Part shown: in pieces, positions 42,891 to 52,124 of the stretch | Layout of the letters: every line of letters begins with the position of its first letter | How positions within the stretch are numbered: the stretch's first letter is position 1 | From: Halodesulfovibrio sp. | GTDB lineage: Bacteria; Desulfobacterota; Desulfovibrionia; Desulfovibrionales; Desulfovibrionaceae | Reading direction: 5' to 3' | NCBI RefSeq assembly: GCF_015482765.1 | Contig: NZ_JADMLB010000053.1 | Span: forward strand, 1 to 61,250 | Length of the DNA stretch: 61,250 nt | Position numbers and translations under genes: made by a program | Notes under the pieces: generated by a model | Databases searched by the model: none | Seen by the model: only the letters and a program-made list of their open reading frames with translations | Told to the model about the DNA's origin: nothing

Positions 42891-43376
42891 TTATGTTGCC
42901 GTAGGCGTTTTTTCTGCCCAAGGATAGTTAAGAAACCATCCGGTTTGACACATGAAAGAGTGTTTGGGACATTCATCCTTGGAAAGAAATTGAGGATTTT
43001 CGGGTAACTCTTTTTTTGTAATTATTTTTCCACGGCAGCGACATCCTAGTGAGTATGGAGGGAGCATCGAAATAAGCTCTGGGTGGGAAGCAGGGATAAT
43101 TTTTCCCTTCAGCGCCTCACATGTTTTGCAGGCTTCTTGGTCTACAGGGATATCTCCGATGTGATCGACAGTTATTTGCAGATAGCGGGAGTTGTCTTCA
43201 AGAAGTTCACGCATGATTTTCAGGTGGGCAGAACGCCATGCCATAACATTGTCCATAAATGCGTTTACATCTTCTGAAGAAGCATCATGTTCTTCCATGA
43301 GCAGCCACACAACTTGACCGGAAAGGCGTGTGAAAAGAGGATGTAGATTGGAAAGAGTTGTGTCATCAGTCTGCAT
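42891..43376 (-). CDS. Hypothetical protein with a phage F-like cysteine motif
   Basis: The 161-residue protein has a helical N-terminal half and a C-terminal Cys-rich part: CKTCEALKGKIIP, then PPYSLGCRCRGKI, then CPKHSFMCQTGWF. The first two blocks resemble the C..C..L.G...P.H..CRC pattern near the end of phage Mu gpF-like head proteins, but no other phage gene is near. It is probably a metal-binding protein of unknown role. Confidence 0.6.
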   Translation of the reverse strand: MQTDDTTLSNLHPLFTRLSGQVVWLLMEEHDASSEDVNAFMDNVMAWRSAHLKIMRELLEDNSRYLQITVDHIGDIPVDQEACKTCEALKGKIIPASHPELISMLPPYSLGCRCRGKIITKKELPENPQFLSKDECPKHSFMCQTGWFLNYPWAEKTPTAT

Positions 43377-43396
43377 TATGAAAATCCTTTTAACAA

Positions 43397-43432
43397 AATT
43401 GAGGCGGTGAATTTTTATTCACCGCCTCAATT
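43397..43432 (-). terminator. Hairpin downstream of lon
   Basis: AATTGAGGCGGTGAAT and ATTCACCGCCTCAATT form a perfect 16-bp stem with a 4-base loop. On the minus strand a moderately T-rich stretch follows, consistent with a lon terminator. Confidence 0.75.
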
Positions 43433-43528
43433 GCTTATGTGATCAGTGGACGTTTTGGGGCTATCAAAAGATACCGGTTGCGTCCAGTAGGATGTCAACG
43501 TGTTGCTGACAATAATGTAATCGCTGCT

Positions 43529-45937
43529 TTATTTGTTAGTAAACGCAAGCGGAATGATGTCCTTAATATGTGAGGCTGTGTGTACATCAATTTTTTTGAG
43601 CAGATCAGCAGGAACATCTTCCAGATCTTTTTCATTTTGTTTTGGAATACAAACATGATGAAGACCGCGTGCAACGCCGGCGAGAATTTTTTCTTTAATA
43701 CCGCCTACTGGAAGAACCCGACCTCGTAAGGTGATTTCTCCGGTCATGCAAAGATCCTGATTTACAGGTTTTCCTGTAAGGGCAGAGATAAGTGCAATAA
43801 GTAGAGTAACACCAGCAGACGGACCATCTTTAGGTGTTGCACCTGCCGGAACGTGAATGTGGATGTCGTGCTTATCAAGGAAGTCGGCATCAATGTTCAG
43901 TTCTTCAGCGTTTGCTCTTGCATAACTTAATGCGGCCTGCGCAGATTCTTTCATAACATCGCCGAGCTGACCGGTAAGAGTCAGTTTGCCCTTACCTTTC
44001 ATGAGAGTCACTTCGATGTTAAGAATGACACCACCATATGGAGTCCATGCGAGTCCCTGTGCAACGCCCGGGATTGTTTCAGTATCCTTTTCCTCATCGA
44101 TAAAGCGAGGAATGCCCAGAAGTTTTTGCAAGGTTTTAGCCGTTACTTTGTAAGGTCCTGCGGTTCCTTCTGCTTTTTGACGTGCGAGTTTACGGCAGAC
44201 CGAACCAATTTCACGTTCAAGACTACGCAAACCTGCTTCTCGAGTGTATTCCTGAATAATTTTTGAGAGTACACTGTCTGCAATGGTTACTTCATCTTTC
44301 TTTAAGCCGTTTTCTTCAGCCTGACGTGGCAGCAAGTAACGGCGGGCAATACGAGTTTTTTCCTGCATGGTGTATCCAGGAATCTGGATTATTTCCATGC
44401 GGTCACGTAATGGACCCGGAATAGTGTCTAGTTGGTTCGCTGTGCAGATAAACATAACTTTTGACAGATCAAAAGGCACGTTCAGGTAGTGGTCAGAGAA
44501 GTTACTGTTCTGTTCTGGATCAAGCACTTCAAGCAAAGCAGATGATGGGTCACCACGGAAGTCTGAGCCGAGCTTGTCGATTTCGTCCAGCATGATGACA
44601 GGGTTTCGAGTCCCCATAAGTTTCATGGTCTGGATGATACGCCCCGGCATGGCACCAACATATGTGCGGCGATGGCCGCGAATTTCAGCTTCATCACGCA
44701 TGCCGCCAAGAGAGATACGTTGGAATTTGCGTCCGAGGGATCGGGCAATAGAACGTCCCAAGGAAGTTTTACCAACCCCCGGAGGGCCCGCGAAGCAAAG
44801 GATAGGTCCTTTTGATTTCGGGTTGAGCTTGCGTACAGAAAGATATTCAAGAATACGGTCTTTTACTTTTTCCAGACCATAGTGATCTTCATCAAGAATT
44901 TCCTGAGCTTTCAGGATATCAAGACGATCACGAGAAAGTTTCTTCCAAGGAAGTTCTGACAACCATTCAAGGTAGCTGCGAACAACACTTGCTTCAGAAG
45001 ATTCAGGATGCATGCTTGTGAGACGACGCAGTTGTTTTGTTGCTTCTTTACGTACGTCTTTAGGAAGCCCTGCTTTGTTTAACGCTTCTGCAAGCTCTTC
45101 TGCTTCTTCTTCCGCGCCTTCGCCTTCACCAAGCTCTGTACGAATAGCCTTAAGCTGTTCACGGAGGTAGTAGTCGCGCTGTGCCTTGTCCATACCTTCT
45201 CGAGCCATGGACTGAATGCGTGCCTGTACGTTTGCAACTTCAGACTCTTTCTGGAGTTGCTTGTTTACGAGGTCGAGACGTTCAAGAGGGTCGTTGCATT
45301 CAAGGATTGACTGAGCATCAGGAACTTTCATACGCAGATTCGCTGCAATCAAGTCAGCAAGACGACCCGGGTCATGTACGGTGTTGAGAACAGACATAAT
45401 TTCTGATGTCGCAACACCGCGTAAAGAGAGAATTTCTTCGCTCTGTTCGCGTACGGCACGCATCATAGCTTCAGTTTCAACAGAAACTTCTTCAATTTCT
45501 ATTTCTTCCAACCCGTTAACTTCTGCCATGAGGTACGGGTCAGTACTGGTAAAGCGTTCAACTTTTGCACGGCTTACACCTTGTACGAGCACTTTCAAGC
45601 GACCGTCAGGCATTTTTAGCATACGCATAATCATTACAACAGTACCAGTAGTGTGCAGGTCTTCAGGAGAAGGGTTTTCTGTTCCCTCATCCTTTTGTGT
45701 TGTAATCATCATGTAGCGGCTGCCGTTAAGAGCTGCGTCAACAGCCTGAATTGATTTTTCACGCCCGACAAAAAGCGGAAGAATCATGTAGTTAAAGACG
45801 ACGATATCGCGAACCGGAAGAACTGGAAGTTCTGCAGGAAATTCCGGCAGAGTTCCATCGGCATCGTGCTCTAAGGCGCCGGAAAGAACTTCTTCTTCGG
45901 TTATGATCGGTGTGCTGTTCATCATATCTTCGGTCAT
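43529..45937 (-). CDS. lon: ATP-dependent protease Lon
   Basis: Lon degrades damaged and regulatory proteins in the cytoplasm. The 802-residue chain has the N-terminal substrate domain ([20 protein letters not shown]), the AAA+ module with Walker [12 protein letters not shown] and Walker [10 protein letters not shown], and the Ser-Lys protease domain with [12 protein letters not shown] and [17 protein letters not shown] precedes the ATG. Family length and architecture are normal. Confidence 0.97.
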   Translation of the reverse strand: MTEDMMNSTPIITEEEVLSGALEHDADGTLPEFPAELPVLPVRDIVVFNYMILPLFVGREKSIQAVDAALNGSRYMMITTQKDEGTENPSPEDLHTTGTVVMIMRMLKMPDGRLKVLVQGVSRAKVERFTSTDPYLMAEVNGLEEIEIEEVSVETEAMMRAVREQSEEILSLRGVATSEIMSVLNTVHDPGRLADLIAANLRMKVPDAQSILECNDPLERLDLVNKQLQKESEVANVQARIQSMAREGMDKAQRDYYLREQLKAIRTELGEGEGAEEEAEELAEALNKAGLPKDVRKEATKQLRRLTSMHPESSEASVVRSYLEWLSELPWKKLSRDRLDILKAQEILDEDHYGLEKVKDRILEYLSVRKLNPKSKGPILCFAGPPGVGKTSLGRSIARSLGRKFQRISLGGMRDEAEIRGHRRTYVGAMPGRIIQTMKLMGTRNPVIMLDEIDKLGSDFRGDPSSALLEVLDPEQNSNFSDHYLNVPFDLSKVMFICTANQLDTIPGPLRDRMEIIQIPGYTMQEKTRIARRYLLPRQAEENGLKKDEVTIADSVLSKIIQEYTREAGLRSLEREIGSVCRKLARQKAEGTAGPYKVTAKTLQKLLGIPRFIDEEKDTETIPGVAQGLAWTPYGGVILNIEVTLMKGKGKLTLTGQLGDVMKESAQAALSYARANAEELNIDADFLDKHDIHIHVPAGATPKDGPSAGVTLLIALISALTGKPVNQDLCMTGEITLRGRVLPVGGIKEKILAGVARGLHHVCIPKQNEKDLEDVPADLLKKIDVHTASHIKDIIPLAFTNK

Positions 45938-46004
45938 CGGTGCCCTCCAAGCTGGGCAGAAACGGTGTTATATTTTGTCGCCATCGCTGTGGCTGTATAA
46001 ACAG

Positions 46005-46274
46005 TTATAGCATTGAAAACCCTGAAAGGGATTCTTGTAAATTTGTCTCACATGGTTTTACTTCAGTTACGTTGCTACGTATGGGGCCACGCCAAAGTTC
46101 TTTTTCGAATTGACGAAGGGTAGTTAGGTCACCTTCCGCAACCAGTTCAACATTTCCATCTGGAAGATTACGTACCCAGCCATGCAGTCCGAACGAAGAT
46201 GCTGTGTGGTGTGTCCAATATCGGAAACCGATCCCTTGCACTTTCCCCGTTACAATATATCGCTGTCTGGCCAT
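46005..46274 (-). CDS. acyP: Acylphosphatase
   Basis: This 89-residue enzyme hydrolyses acyl phosphates. The signatures are GKVQGIGFRYWTHHTA (phosphate loop with the catalytic Arg) and GWVRNLPDGNVELVAEG (catalytic Asn). The canonical V-G-F-R reads I-G-F-R, a conservative change. Short and single-domain as usual. It follows radC on the same strand with a 27-base gap. Confidence 0.93.
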   Translation of the reverse strand: MARQRYIVTGKVQGIGFRYWTHHTASSFGLHGWVRNLPDGNVELVAEGDLTTLRQFEKELWRGPIRSNVTEVKPCETNLQESLSGFSML

Positions 46275-46301
46275 GATACGCCTCCTTTTGGATTTGGAAG
46301 G

Positions 46302-46979
46302 TTATATATGTCCTTCGTCCTTCAGGCTGTAGTAGGTGTCAGCTGTGATAATTAGGTGATCGAGCAACCTGATGCCTAGTATGCGTCCAGCCTGAACAAT
46401 GTGCCGTGTGACCTCAATGTCCGGTGAAGACGGAGTTACGTTTCCACCAGGGTGGTTGTGAACAATCACTAAAGAACTAGCCTTACGTTGCAGTGCCTGC
46501 TCCATGAGTTCTCGAGGGTAAATCATGGTAGAGTTGATTGTTCCGGTTGAAATTCGTTCCCATGAGAGCAGTCTGTTTTGGTTATCCAAAAAAGCAGCCC
46601 AAAATTCTTCTTTTTCTTTTCGTCCTAATCGAATTCGAGCCATTTCTGCTACTTCGGCCGGACTTGAAAGAGTTTTCTTTTGTGAAATCCCAGATTCCAT
46701 GTATCTGGAAAAAAGTTCTCGCATCAGCTTCCAATGACTTAATAGAGAGTTTCCAAAGCCTTTAAGTTGAAGCAGGTCTTCATCTGGTGCATCCAGAACG
46801 CCTCGCAGCGTACCAAAACGGTTAAGTAGGTCTTTTGCGAGCGGTTTTGTATCGGATCGCAAAATAACTGTACCAAGCACTAGTTCAAGAATTTCATAAT
46901 CCGCCAGCGACTGCTCGTTCTTGTGTAATTTTTCGCGCAGACGCTTTCTGTGTCCATGATAGTGAGCTTTTTCTGTCAT
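46302..46979 (-). CDS. radC: RadC family JAB/MPN domain protein
   Basis: The 225-residue protein has an N-terminal helix-hairpin-helix part (LLQLKGFGNSLLSHWKLM) and the C-terminal JAB metalloprotease-like domain with the zinc motif VHNHPGGNVTPSSPD. RadC proteins were linked to DNA repair, but their activity is unsettled. Length and motif positions are typical. Confidence 0.92.
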   Translation of the reverse strand: MTEKAHYHGHRKRLREKLHKNEQSLADYEILELVLGTVILRSDTKPLAKDLLNRFGTLRGVLDAPDEDLLQLKGFGNSLLSHWKLMRELFSRYMESGISQKKTLSSPAEVAEMARIRLGRKEKEEFWAAFLDNQNRLLSWERISTGTINSTMIYPRELMEQALQRKASSLVIVHNHPGGNVTPSSPDIEVTRHIVQAGRILGIRLLDHLIITADTYYSLKDEGHI

Positions 46980-47097
46980 AATAAACAGGAATTGCGCCGT
47001 GGCAAGCGGTAACAGGTGAATTTTGATTATATTTCAACAAAAAAGGGCATCAGGTCGAATAAATTTGGTCTGCGGGCAGGTGAATTGCGTAAAAAAG

Positions 47098-48069
47098 CTA
47101 TTTTTTCGGACTGAAAAGTGCGAGAAGCCCTGCAACTAAAATTTCCATTGCTTGTTCTGGTTTTCGTTCACCGGTTTTAATTCCCATTTCAGCCTCAAGC
47201 GCAAGATCCCAAATTTTAGAGAGTCGAACTGGACCGAGGTTGGTTGCCAGTCGTTTTTTTTGTTGGGTGACGCCTGAAGGAAGCCGAACCATTTCTCCTG
47301 CATAGAGTTGCCAAAGAATACGGGCTTCTCTCAACAGCATGGCAAGGAAGGAAAAGATCATAGCTTCTCCTGCTTCTTGGCTGGAAATTACTTTTTTCCA
47401 AACTTTTTCCGGAGCATTGCCGGATTGGAGAGCATTTATGAATGCGAATATATCTATATCAGCATCATGGGAAATATCTTTAATATGCTCTTCAGTTATA
47501 GACTGGGACTCTCCTCTGAGTAATGCCAGTTTATCCAGTTCGTTTTTAGCGGCTGAAGCATCTAGCGGTAGCACCTGAGATAACGCATGAACGATTTTGG
47601 GTTCAATCTGGATATTATTCTGTATTGCCCATTGTTCAATGAATCCACGCATTGCACGTTCTGTGAGCCCTGCGGACTGCCATATCCAGCCTTTGTTTTC
47701 TGCCAGTTTCCAGCACGGAAGTTTTTTTACCGCAGCTGGGATTTTGGGTTTACCTCTGTCGTAAGGTGCTTCAAGGCAAATGATTACCCATGCAAGAGGA
47801 TTAAATTGCCCGAGGCTAGTGCTTAGCTTCCTCCATGCATCAATAGGGAGATTGTGTGCATTACGGATAATGAGGACTTTAGGAGAGGCAAAAAGGCCTT
47901 GGAGGGTAAGGTTTTCCCAAAAAATAGGTGGTAAGCCTTCATCACTCCAATAGACATGTTTTTCCCATGAGCCTTCAGGTGCAGGAAAATCCTGTAACTG
48001 GCTTTCAATAGTGTTTTTTGTCAACTGGATGTCTGGGCAGACACATATGGAAAATCCGGGTCTAGGCAT
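47098..48069 (-). CDS. holA: DNA polymerase III delta subunit
   Basis: HolA is the clamp-loader subunit that opens the sliding clamp. ATG 48069 follows a CAGGA site and gives 323 residues (MPRPGFSICVCPDIQL). A TTG two codons upstream is a weaker alternative. The family order is visible: a degenerate AAA+ domain (FASPKVLIIRNAHNLP), WVIICLEAP, and the helical collar with ALSQVLPLDASAAKNELDKL and FSFLAMLLREARILWQLY. It follows lptE, as in many proteobacteria. Confidence 0.85.
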   Translation of the reverse strand: MPRPGFSICVCPDIQLTKNTIESQLQDFPAPEGSWEKHVYWSDEGLPPIFWENLTLQGLFASPKVLIIRNAHNLPIDAWRKLSTSLGQFNPLAWVIICLEAPYDRGKPKIPAAVKKLPCWKLAENKGWIWQSAGLTERAMRGFIEQWAIQNNIQIEPKIVHALSQVLPLDASAAKNELDKLALLRGESQSITEEHIKDISHDADIDIFAFINALQSGNAPEKVWKKVISSQEAGEAMIFSFLAMLLREARILWQLYAGEMVRLPSGVTQQKKRLATNLGPVRLSKIWDLALEAEMGIKTGERKPEQAMEILVAGLLALFSPKK

Positions 48070-48241
48070 AGTCAATCCTGTTCCTCAAGTTCTGTTGGTA
48101 GCAAGCACCAATAGTAGGCTTTAGTTTGTATAAAAATGATATTCGTACGGCTCAGTTACCAATATAAAAGGCTCGAAGTAATAACTCCGAGCCTCTTTAT
48201 ATACAATGGAATCGTGTTGGTCTACGGTCTGTGTCGTGCAG

Positions 48242-48757
48242 CTAGAATTGGTCACGCATTTTGTCGACCATTCTTTCAATAATCAGCCTTGAGATTTGAG
48301 TACCGGCAAAGCGGGCATCAGAGGTTGGATAGGAGCGAGATAAACTTGTGCTGCCGGAAGTCCAAATCTGCTGATTTTGATCGTCATAAACAATGGTGTT
48401 GAAGGTCAAATCAATCGTGTATTCAAGAGTTTCGTCTTTTGTGCCATTGATTCGGCTATTGATAGTGAACTTAGTAATATCAATAACCATGCTATAGTCA
48501 GAAGATTCAGACGCTGTCATGATGGCGATATTACGTTTTGTAATTTCATCATACATGCTGGAACGAACCACTTGGTTAATCCAAGGGTAAATTGTTGAGT
48601 TTTTAACTTCTCTGATACGCACGGTCGAGGAACCAGTACCAAGAACGCTTGGCTGATTGTTTGTAAGAGTGTATCCGCATCCAGTAAGAGTTACTGTGGC
48701 GAGCAGACAACAGATTGTGATGATTCGGGATATAGAAGAAAATCGAGGAAGCGTCAT
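48242..48757 (-). CDS. lptE: LPS-assembly lipoprotein LptE
   Basis: LptE plugs the LptD outer-membrane translocon for lipopolysaccharide. The start at ATG 48757 (AGGAA site) gives 171 residues with a lipoprotein signal peptide and the lipobox LTGC (Cys27). Then comes the family's GYTLTNNQPS...IRIREVKNSTIYPWINQVV. Conserved location between leuS and holA supports the call, although two genes now separate it from leuS. Confidence 0.85.
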   Translation of the reverse strand: MTLPRFSSISRIITICCLLATVTLTGCGYTLTNNQPSVLGTGSSTVRIREVKNSTIYPWINQVVRSSMYDEITKRNIAIMTASESSDYSMVIDITKFTINSRINGTKDETLEYTIDLTFNTIVYDDQNQQIWTSGSTSLSRSYPTSDARFAGTQISRLIIERMVDKMRDQF

Positions 48758-48954
48758 ACCAAGGTTCCTGTGTTTTTGATGTCTAAAGGTAAAAGTGATG
48801 TTGGTTGGTTGCAGTATAAGCAAAGTGATACCAACACGCTACGTGATAGCAGATGAAGTGTGATTACGTCTAGCTTCGTCTAGGGATAACAGGTAATAGA
48901 TTAATAGTGGTGAAAATGCATATCCGGCGCAACGCTGTGTGTACAGGAGCATAT

Positions 48955-49419
48955 ATGCAGATATGGGTAGATGCGGATGCGTGTCCGAAAGTGATAAAAG
49001 AAGTATTGTTCACTGTGGCCGGACGTAGGAAGATAAAGACAACGTTTGTGGCGAACAGTCATTTATCTATTCCGATGTCTCAGTATATAGATTTTATTCG
49101 CGTGGATGCTGGTTTTGACGTTGCGGATAATAAAATCGTTGAGCTTGCATGTGAAGGGGATTTGGTAATTACAGCAGATGTGCCGCTTGCAGATAAGGTT
49201 GTTGAAAAAGGAGCTACTGCCTTGAATCCAAGGGGGCAGTTATATACAGAAGATAATATAAAAGGGCTACTTAGGATGCGTCATCTGATGGAAGAACTGC
49301 GAAGTGGAGGGATGGTGTCCGGTGGGCCGGCGCCGCTTGGAGCACGCGATAAACAAGAATTTACAAATCAGCTGGATAAGTATGTAACTCGAAGGTTGAA
49401 AGAAGAACAAGCGTTGTAG
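48955..49419 (+). CDS. YaiI/YqxD family protein (DUF188)
   Basis: The start at ATG 48955 follows CAGGAG and gives 154 residues (MQIWVDADACPKVIKEVLF). The PIN-like acidic residues are visible in VDADACP, RVDAGFDVADNKIVE and DLVITADVPLADKV, with NPRGQLYT further on. The family is probably a nuclease-like fold of unknown role. It is the only plus-strand gene in this stretch and is closed by its own terminator. Confidence 0.9.
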   Translation: MQIWVDADACPKVIKEVLFTVAGRRKIKTTFVANSHLSIPMSQYIDFIRVDAGFDVADNKIVELACEGDLVITADVPLADKVVEKGATALNPRGQLYTEDNIKGLLRMRHLMEELRSGGMVSGGPAPLGARDKQEFTNQLDKYVTRRLKEEQAL

Positions 49420-49539
49420 CCCATTAAATTAGAACTATTTGGTGCTGAACTAGATTTTATTTTTTTTGTTTTATTTCAAGATATTATATGTATTGTGTTA
49501 ACGGATTTTATCTACAGCATAAGTTTTTGTTTTTATAAA

Positions 49540-49582
49540 AATGCTCCCCGGCTTTTAGAGAAAAAGGCTGGGGAGCATTCCT
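49540..49582. terminator. Terminator of the yaiI-like gene
   Basis: AATGCTCCCCGGCTTTT pairs imperfectly with AAAAAGGCTGGGGAGCATT and is followed by a T-rich stretch. The remainder of the 49420-49678 gap shows no gene with a ribosome site. Confidence 0.8.
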
Positions 49583-49678
49583 TTATATGTCAGTTGAACA
49601 GCTTTATTGGCTGTATAAATGAGTGTTTTTTCTGTGCAACAGATCTCTTTTTTTGTGTTTTCAGTTGGCAACAGATAC

Positions 49679-51808
49679 TTATTGAGCCTCTGTTTCTTGT
49701 TTTTTCTTGCGTAAAAAAGGTTTTTTCAGAACTTTTTTAGCTTTACTTGCTGCAGAAAAAATTTTCTTTCCAGATTTTTTGATTCCTCGTTTTACAGAAG
49801 CGTCAGTTTTGGAAACAACATAGGCTGTCTTTTTTCCTACGGTATGTACTCCTGCGGTTGTAGAAGATGCAGCGGAACTTATACCATTTGCTGCGGCTGC
49901 TGCTCCTCCTTTGGCTGCCGTAGAGGCGACTTTAGTCACTCCTTCTGTTGCGGAAAACGCCGCGTTAGCTACGCCTTCGGTCGTGGAGGACTCCGCGTTA
50001 GCTCCACCTTCAGTTGGGGAGGACGCTGCTTTAGCTCCGCCCTTGGTTGCAGAAGACGCCATTTGGGTTACGCCCTTGGTTGCAGACGTGGTAGCGGTTG
50101 TTACTCCGGAAGCAACGCCTGAAGCAGCATTTTTTGAAACTGTAGAGATCGTTTTCCCTGTAGTTGCGGCACCGTAAGCTATTTTTTCCGCTGTGTTGGA
50201 AACGCCTTTAGTTGCTGAGGACGCCGCTTTAGCTCCGCCTTCAGCTGTGGAGGACGCCGCCTTAGCTCCGCCTTTGCGTGCAGAAGACGCCACTTTGGTT
50301 ACGCCCCTGGTTGCAGACGTGGTAGCGGTTGTTACTCCGGAAGCAACGCCTGAAGCAGCATTTTTTGAAACTGTAGAGATTGTTTTCCCTGTAGTTGCGG
50401 CACCGTAAGCTATTTTTTCCGCTATGTTGGAAACGCCTTTAGTTGCTGAGGACGCCGCTTTAGCTACGCCTTCAGTCGTGGAGGACGCCGCCTTAGCTAC
50501 GCCCTTGCGTGCAGAAGACGCCACTTTGGTTACGCCCTTGGTTGCAGAGGTGGTAACGGTTGTTACTCCGGAAGCAACGCCTGAAGCAGCATTTTTTGAA
50601 ACTGTAGATATTGTTTTCCCTGTAGTTGCGGCACCGTAAGCTATTTTTCCCGCTGTGTTGGAAACACCTTTAGTTGCGGAGGACGCCGCTTTAGCTACGC
50701 CTTCAGTTGTGGAGGACGCCGCCTTAGCTACGCCCTTGGTTGCAGAAGACGCCATTTGGGTTACGCCCTTGCGTGCAGAGTGGAGCCTTGTTTTTTTCTC
50801 AGACTTGTCACTCGCGGTAGAATGATCTTCTTCTACACAGTCGTTTTTCGAGGAAGGGCCGATATTTCGCACAGCATCCCATGCTCGAGTCATACCGCGT
50901 TTGACGGTTTTTGAAGCGCCGGAAATAAGAAGCTGGGCAACCGTTGCAATGGTGTCACCTGAAGTACGCATGAACATGGCGGCGGCTTCTCTTGTGGCAG
51001 ATCTGCGTAATTCTTTTCGGCTCATCAGATCCTTATCAGTGTAGATGCTCATATAGTTTCGAGCGATAATTCCACAACGCATTGTCAGGAGTGAATTCAT
51101 AGAGCCATCAAGGATGGACGAGGTTACCACAGAAGCTACAGCCTGTGCTCCCGGGATGCTCCCTATGACAGAGGTTGCAACGAGCGGTCCCACTATTTGC
51201 TGAGTGTATTCTTCGACAACAATGTCTTCCATTGCTCCAGCGAAGAACGCTGTTGCAGCAACGTTTTTATAAAGCGTGATTAGATCATTCACATGAGGAC
51301 GTTGGGCATACAGCTTTGTGATTTTATAAATAAGATGCGTGATGAGCGCGAAGACAATGAGCGTATCCAATCTGCCGTTCTGCGCTGTGGCTGTCCCGAT
51401 GAATACACGTTTTGCTGATTCATCAATAAGTCTGTTTGCCTCTGTTTCAAGCGCAGCAATACTGTTTTCTATTTCCTGTTCTGTTTTACAGGAGACTTTT
51501 TGGCTTTTGAGGAAAGGATTGCGTTGAAGGCGGTCTACGTATGCTTTGCGATACTCTTGAATCTGTTCTTCTGACGGATCTTCAGGAAGCAACAGCGGTT
51601 TTGGAAAGATAAAGAGAGTTAGCGCGGCGTAGCCTAACAGCCCGCAGCCTGCGATGGTGAGTGTCCAGAAAACTACGGGAACGTAGGTCGGGTCAATGTA
51701 ACCGGCAATGTCCGCCAGTACCCGAATGCCGGAAAGCAATAAGGAACCGAGAGCAATGGCAATAATTCCGCCAAGGAGATAAAGAATAATTTTTATTTTT
51801 GAATGCAT
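49679..51808 (-). CDS. DUF697-like membrane protein with 11-residue repeat tail
   Basis: Start is taken at ATG 51808 (MHSKIKIILYLLGGIIAIAL, a membrane segment); the frame upstream of it has no ribosome site. The 709-residue product has two N-terminal membrane segments, a helical region, and a DUF697-like domain (SIPGAQAVASVVTSSILDGS and MRCGIIARNYMS). From about residue 350 to 660 it consists of 11-residue repeats of the type SSATKGVAKAA/SSTTEGVAKAA, grouped in a 77-residue (231-bp) unit present about three times. It ends in a basic tail. The repeats predict long amphipathic helices. Function unknown. Confidence 0.75.
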   Translation of the reverse strand: MHSKIKIILYLLGGIIAIALGSLLLSGIRVLADIAGYIDPTYVPVVFWTLTIAGCGLLGYAALTLFIFPKPLLLPEDPSEEQIQEYRKAYVDRLQRNPFLKSQKVSCKTEQEIENSIAALETEANRLIDESAKRVFIGTATAQNGRLDTLIVFALITHLIYKITKLYAQRPHVNDLITLYKNVAATAFFAGAMEDIVVEEYTQQIVGPLVATSVIGSIPGAQAVASVVTSSILDGSMNSLLTMRCGIIARNYMSIYTDKDLMSRKELRRSATREAAAMFMRTSGDTIATVAQLLISGASKTVKRGMTRAWDAVRNIGPSSKNDCVEEDHSTASDKSEKKTRLHSARKGVTQMASSATKGVAKAASSTTEGVAKAASSATKGVSNTAGKIAYGAATTGKTISTVSKNAASGVASGVTTVTTSATKGVTKVASSARKGVAKAASSTTEGVAKAASSATKGVSNIAEKIAYGAATTGKTISTVSKNAASGVASGVTTATTSATRGVTKVASSARKGGAKAASSTAEGGAKAASSATKGVSNTAEKIAYGAATTGKTISTVSKNAASGVASGVTTATTSATKGVTQMASSATKGGAKAASSPTEGGANAESSTTEGVANAAFSATEGVTKVASTAAKGGAAAAANGISSAASSTTAGVHTVGKKTAYVVSKTDASVKRGIKKSGKKIFSAASKAKKVLKKPFLRKKKQETEAQ
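50108..50800. repeat. Three tandem 231-bp units within the DUF697-like gene
   Basis: GGAAGCAACGCCTGAAGCAGC begins at 50108, 50339 and 50570, exactly 231 bases apart, and the sequence between is nearly identical. Each unit encodes 77 residues, seven 11-mers. High identity at the DNA level suggests recent expansion, and copy number may vary between strains. Confidence 0.9.
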
Positions 51809-52124
51809 GTGAATCCAGAGAATGTCCGTGCACCAAAGCACGGAGATGAAGTTGTGCGTTCTATCTCTAATTCCTCGCGCATTGTTTTCAGAAAGTGAAG
51901 TTATTTTTTTGTTAGAATTGAGATGACAGGTTTGAAAGAATTGTCTTTGAAACAATCACCGAAGCGGTGTGTTTTACCAAGAGCGCCCTTTGAATGCGTG
52001 TTAAAACAGGCGGTACCAAGTTTAGCTGGATTCTTCAAATATCGATGGCTTAGAGACACAAGCAATAAAAAAGGACTGCCCAGCATTGCTGGACAGTCCT
52101 TTGTATTTTTGGAACGTCGTTGGA
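51809..52124. other. Intergenic region between leuS and the repeat protein gene
   Basis: These 316 bases contain the leuS terminator (52071-52101) and the putative promoter region of the repeat-protein gene. An open frame runs on into the repeat gene but lacks a ribosome site. No RNA gene was seen. Confidence 0.5.
52071..52101 (-). terminator. Terminator of leuS
   Basis: AAGGACTGCCCAGC and GCTGGACAGTCCTT form a stem with an ATT loop; on the minus strand a T run follows. Confidence 0.88.

Noticed and set aside
50177-50639. Plus-strand open frames of about 71 codons repeated three times
   Set aside because: They are shadows of the 231-bp repeat units in the minus-strand gene.
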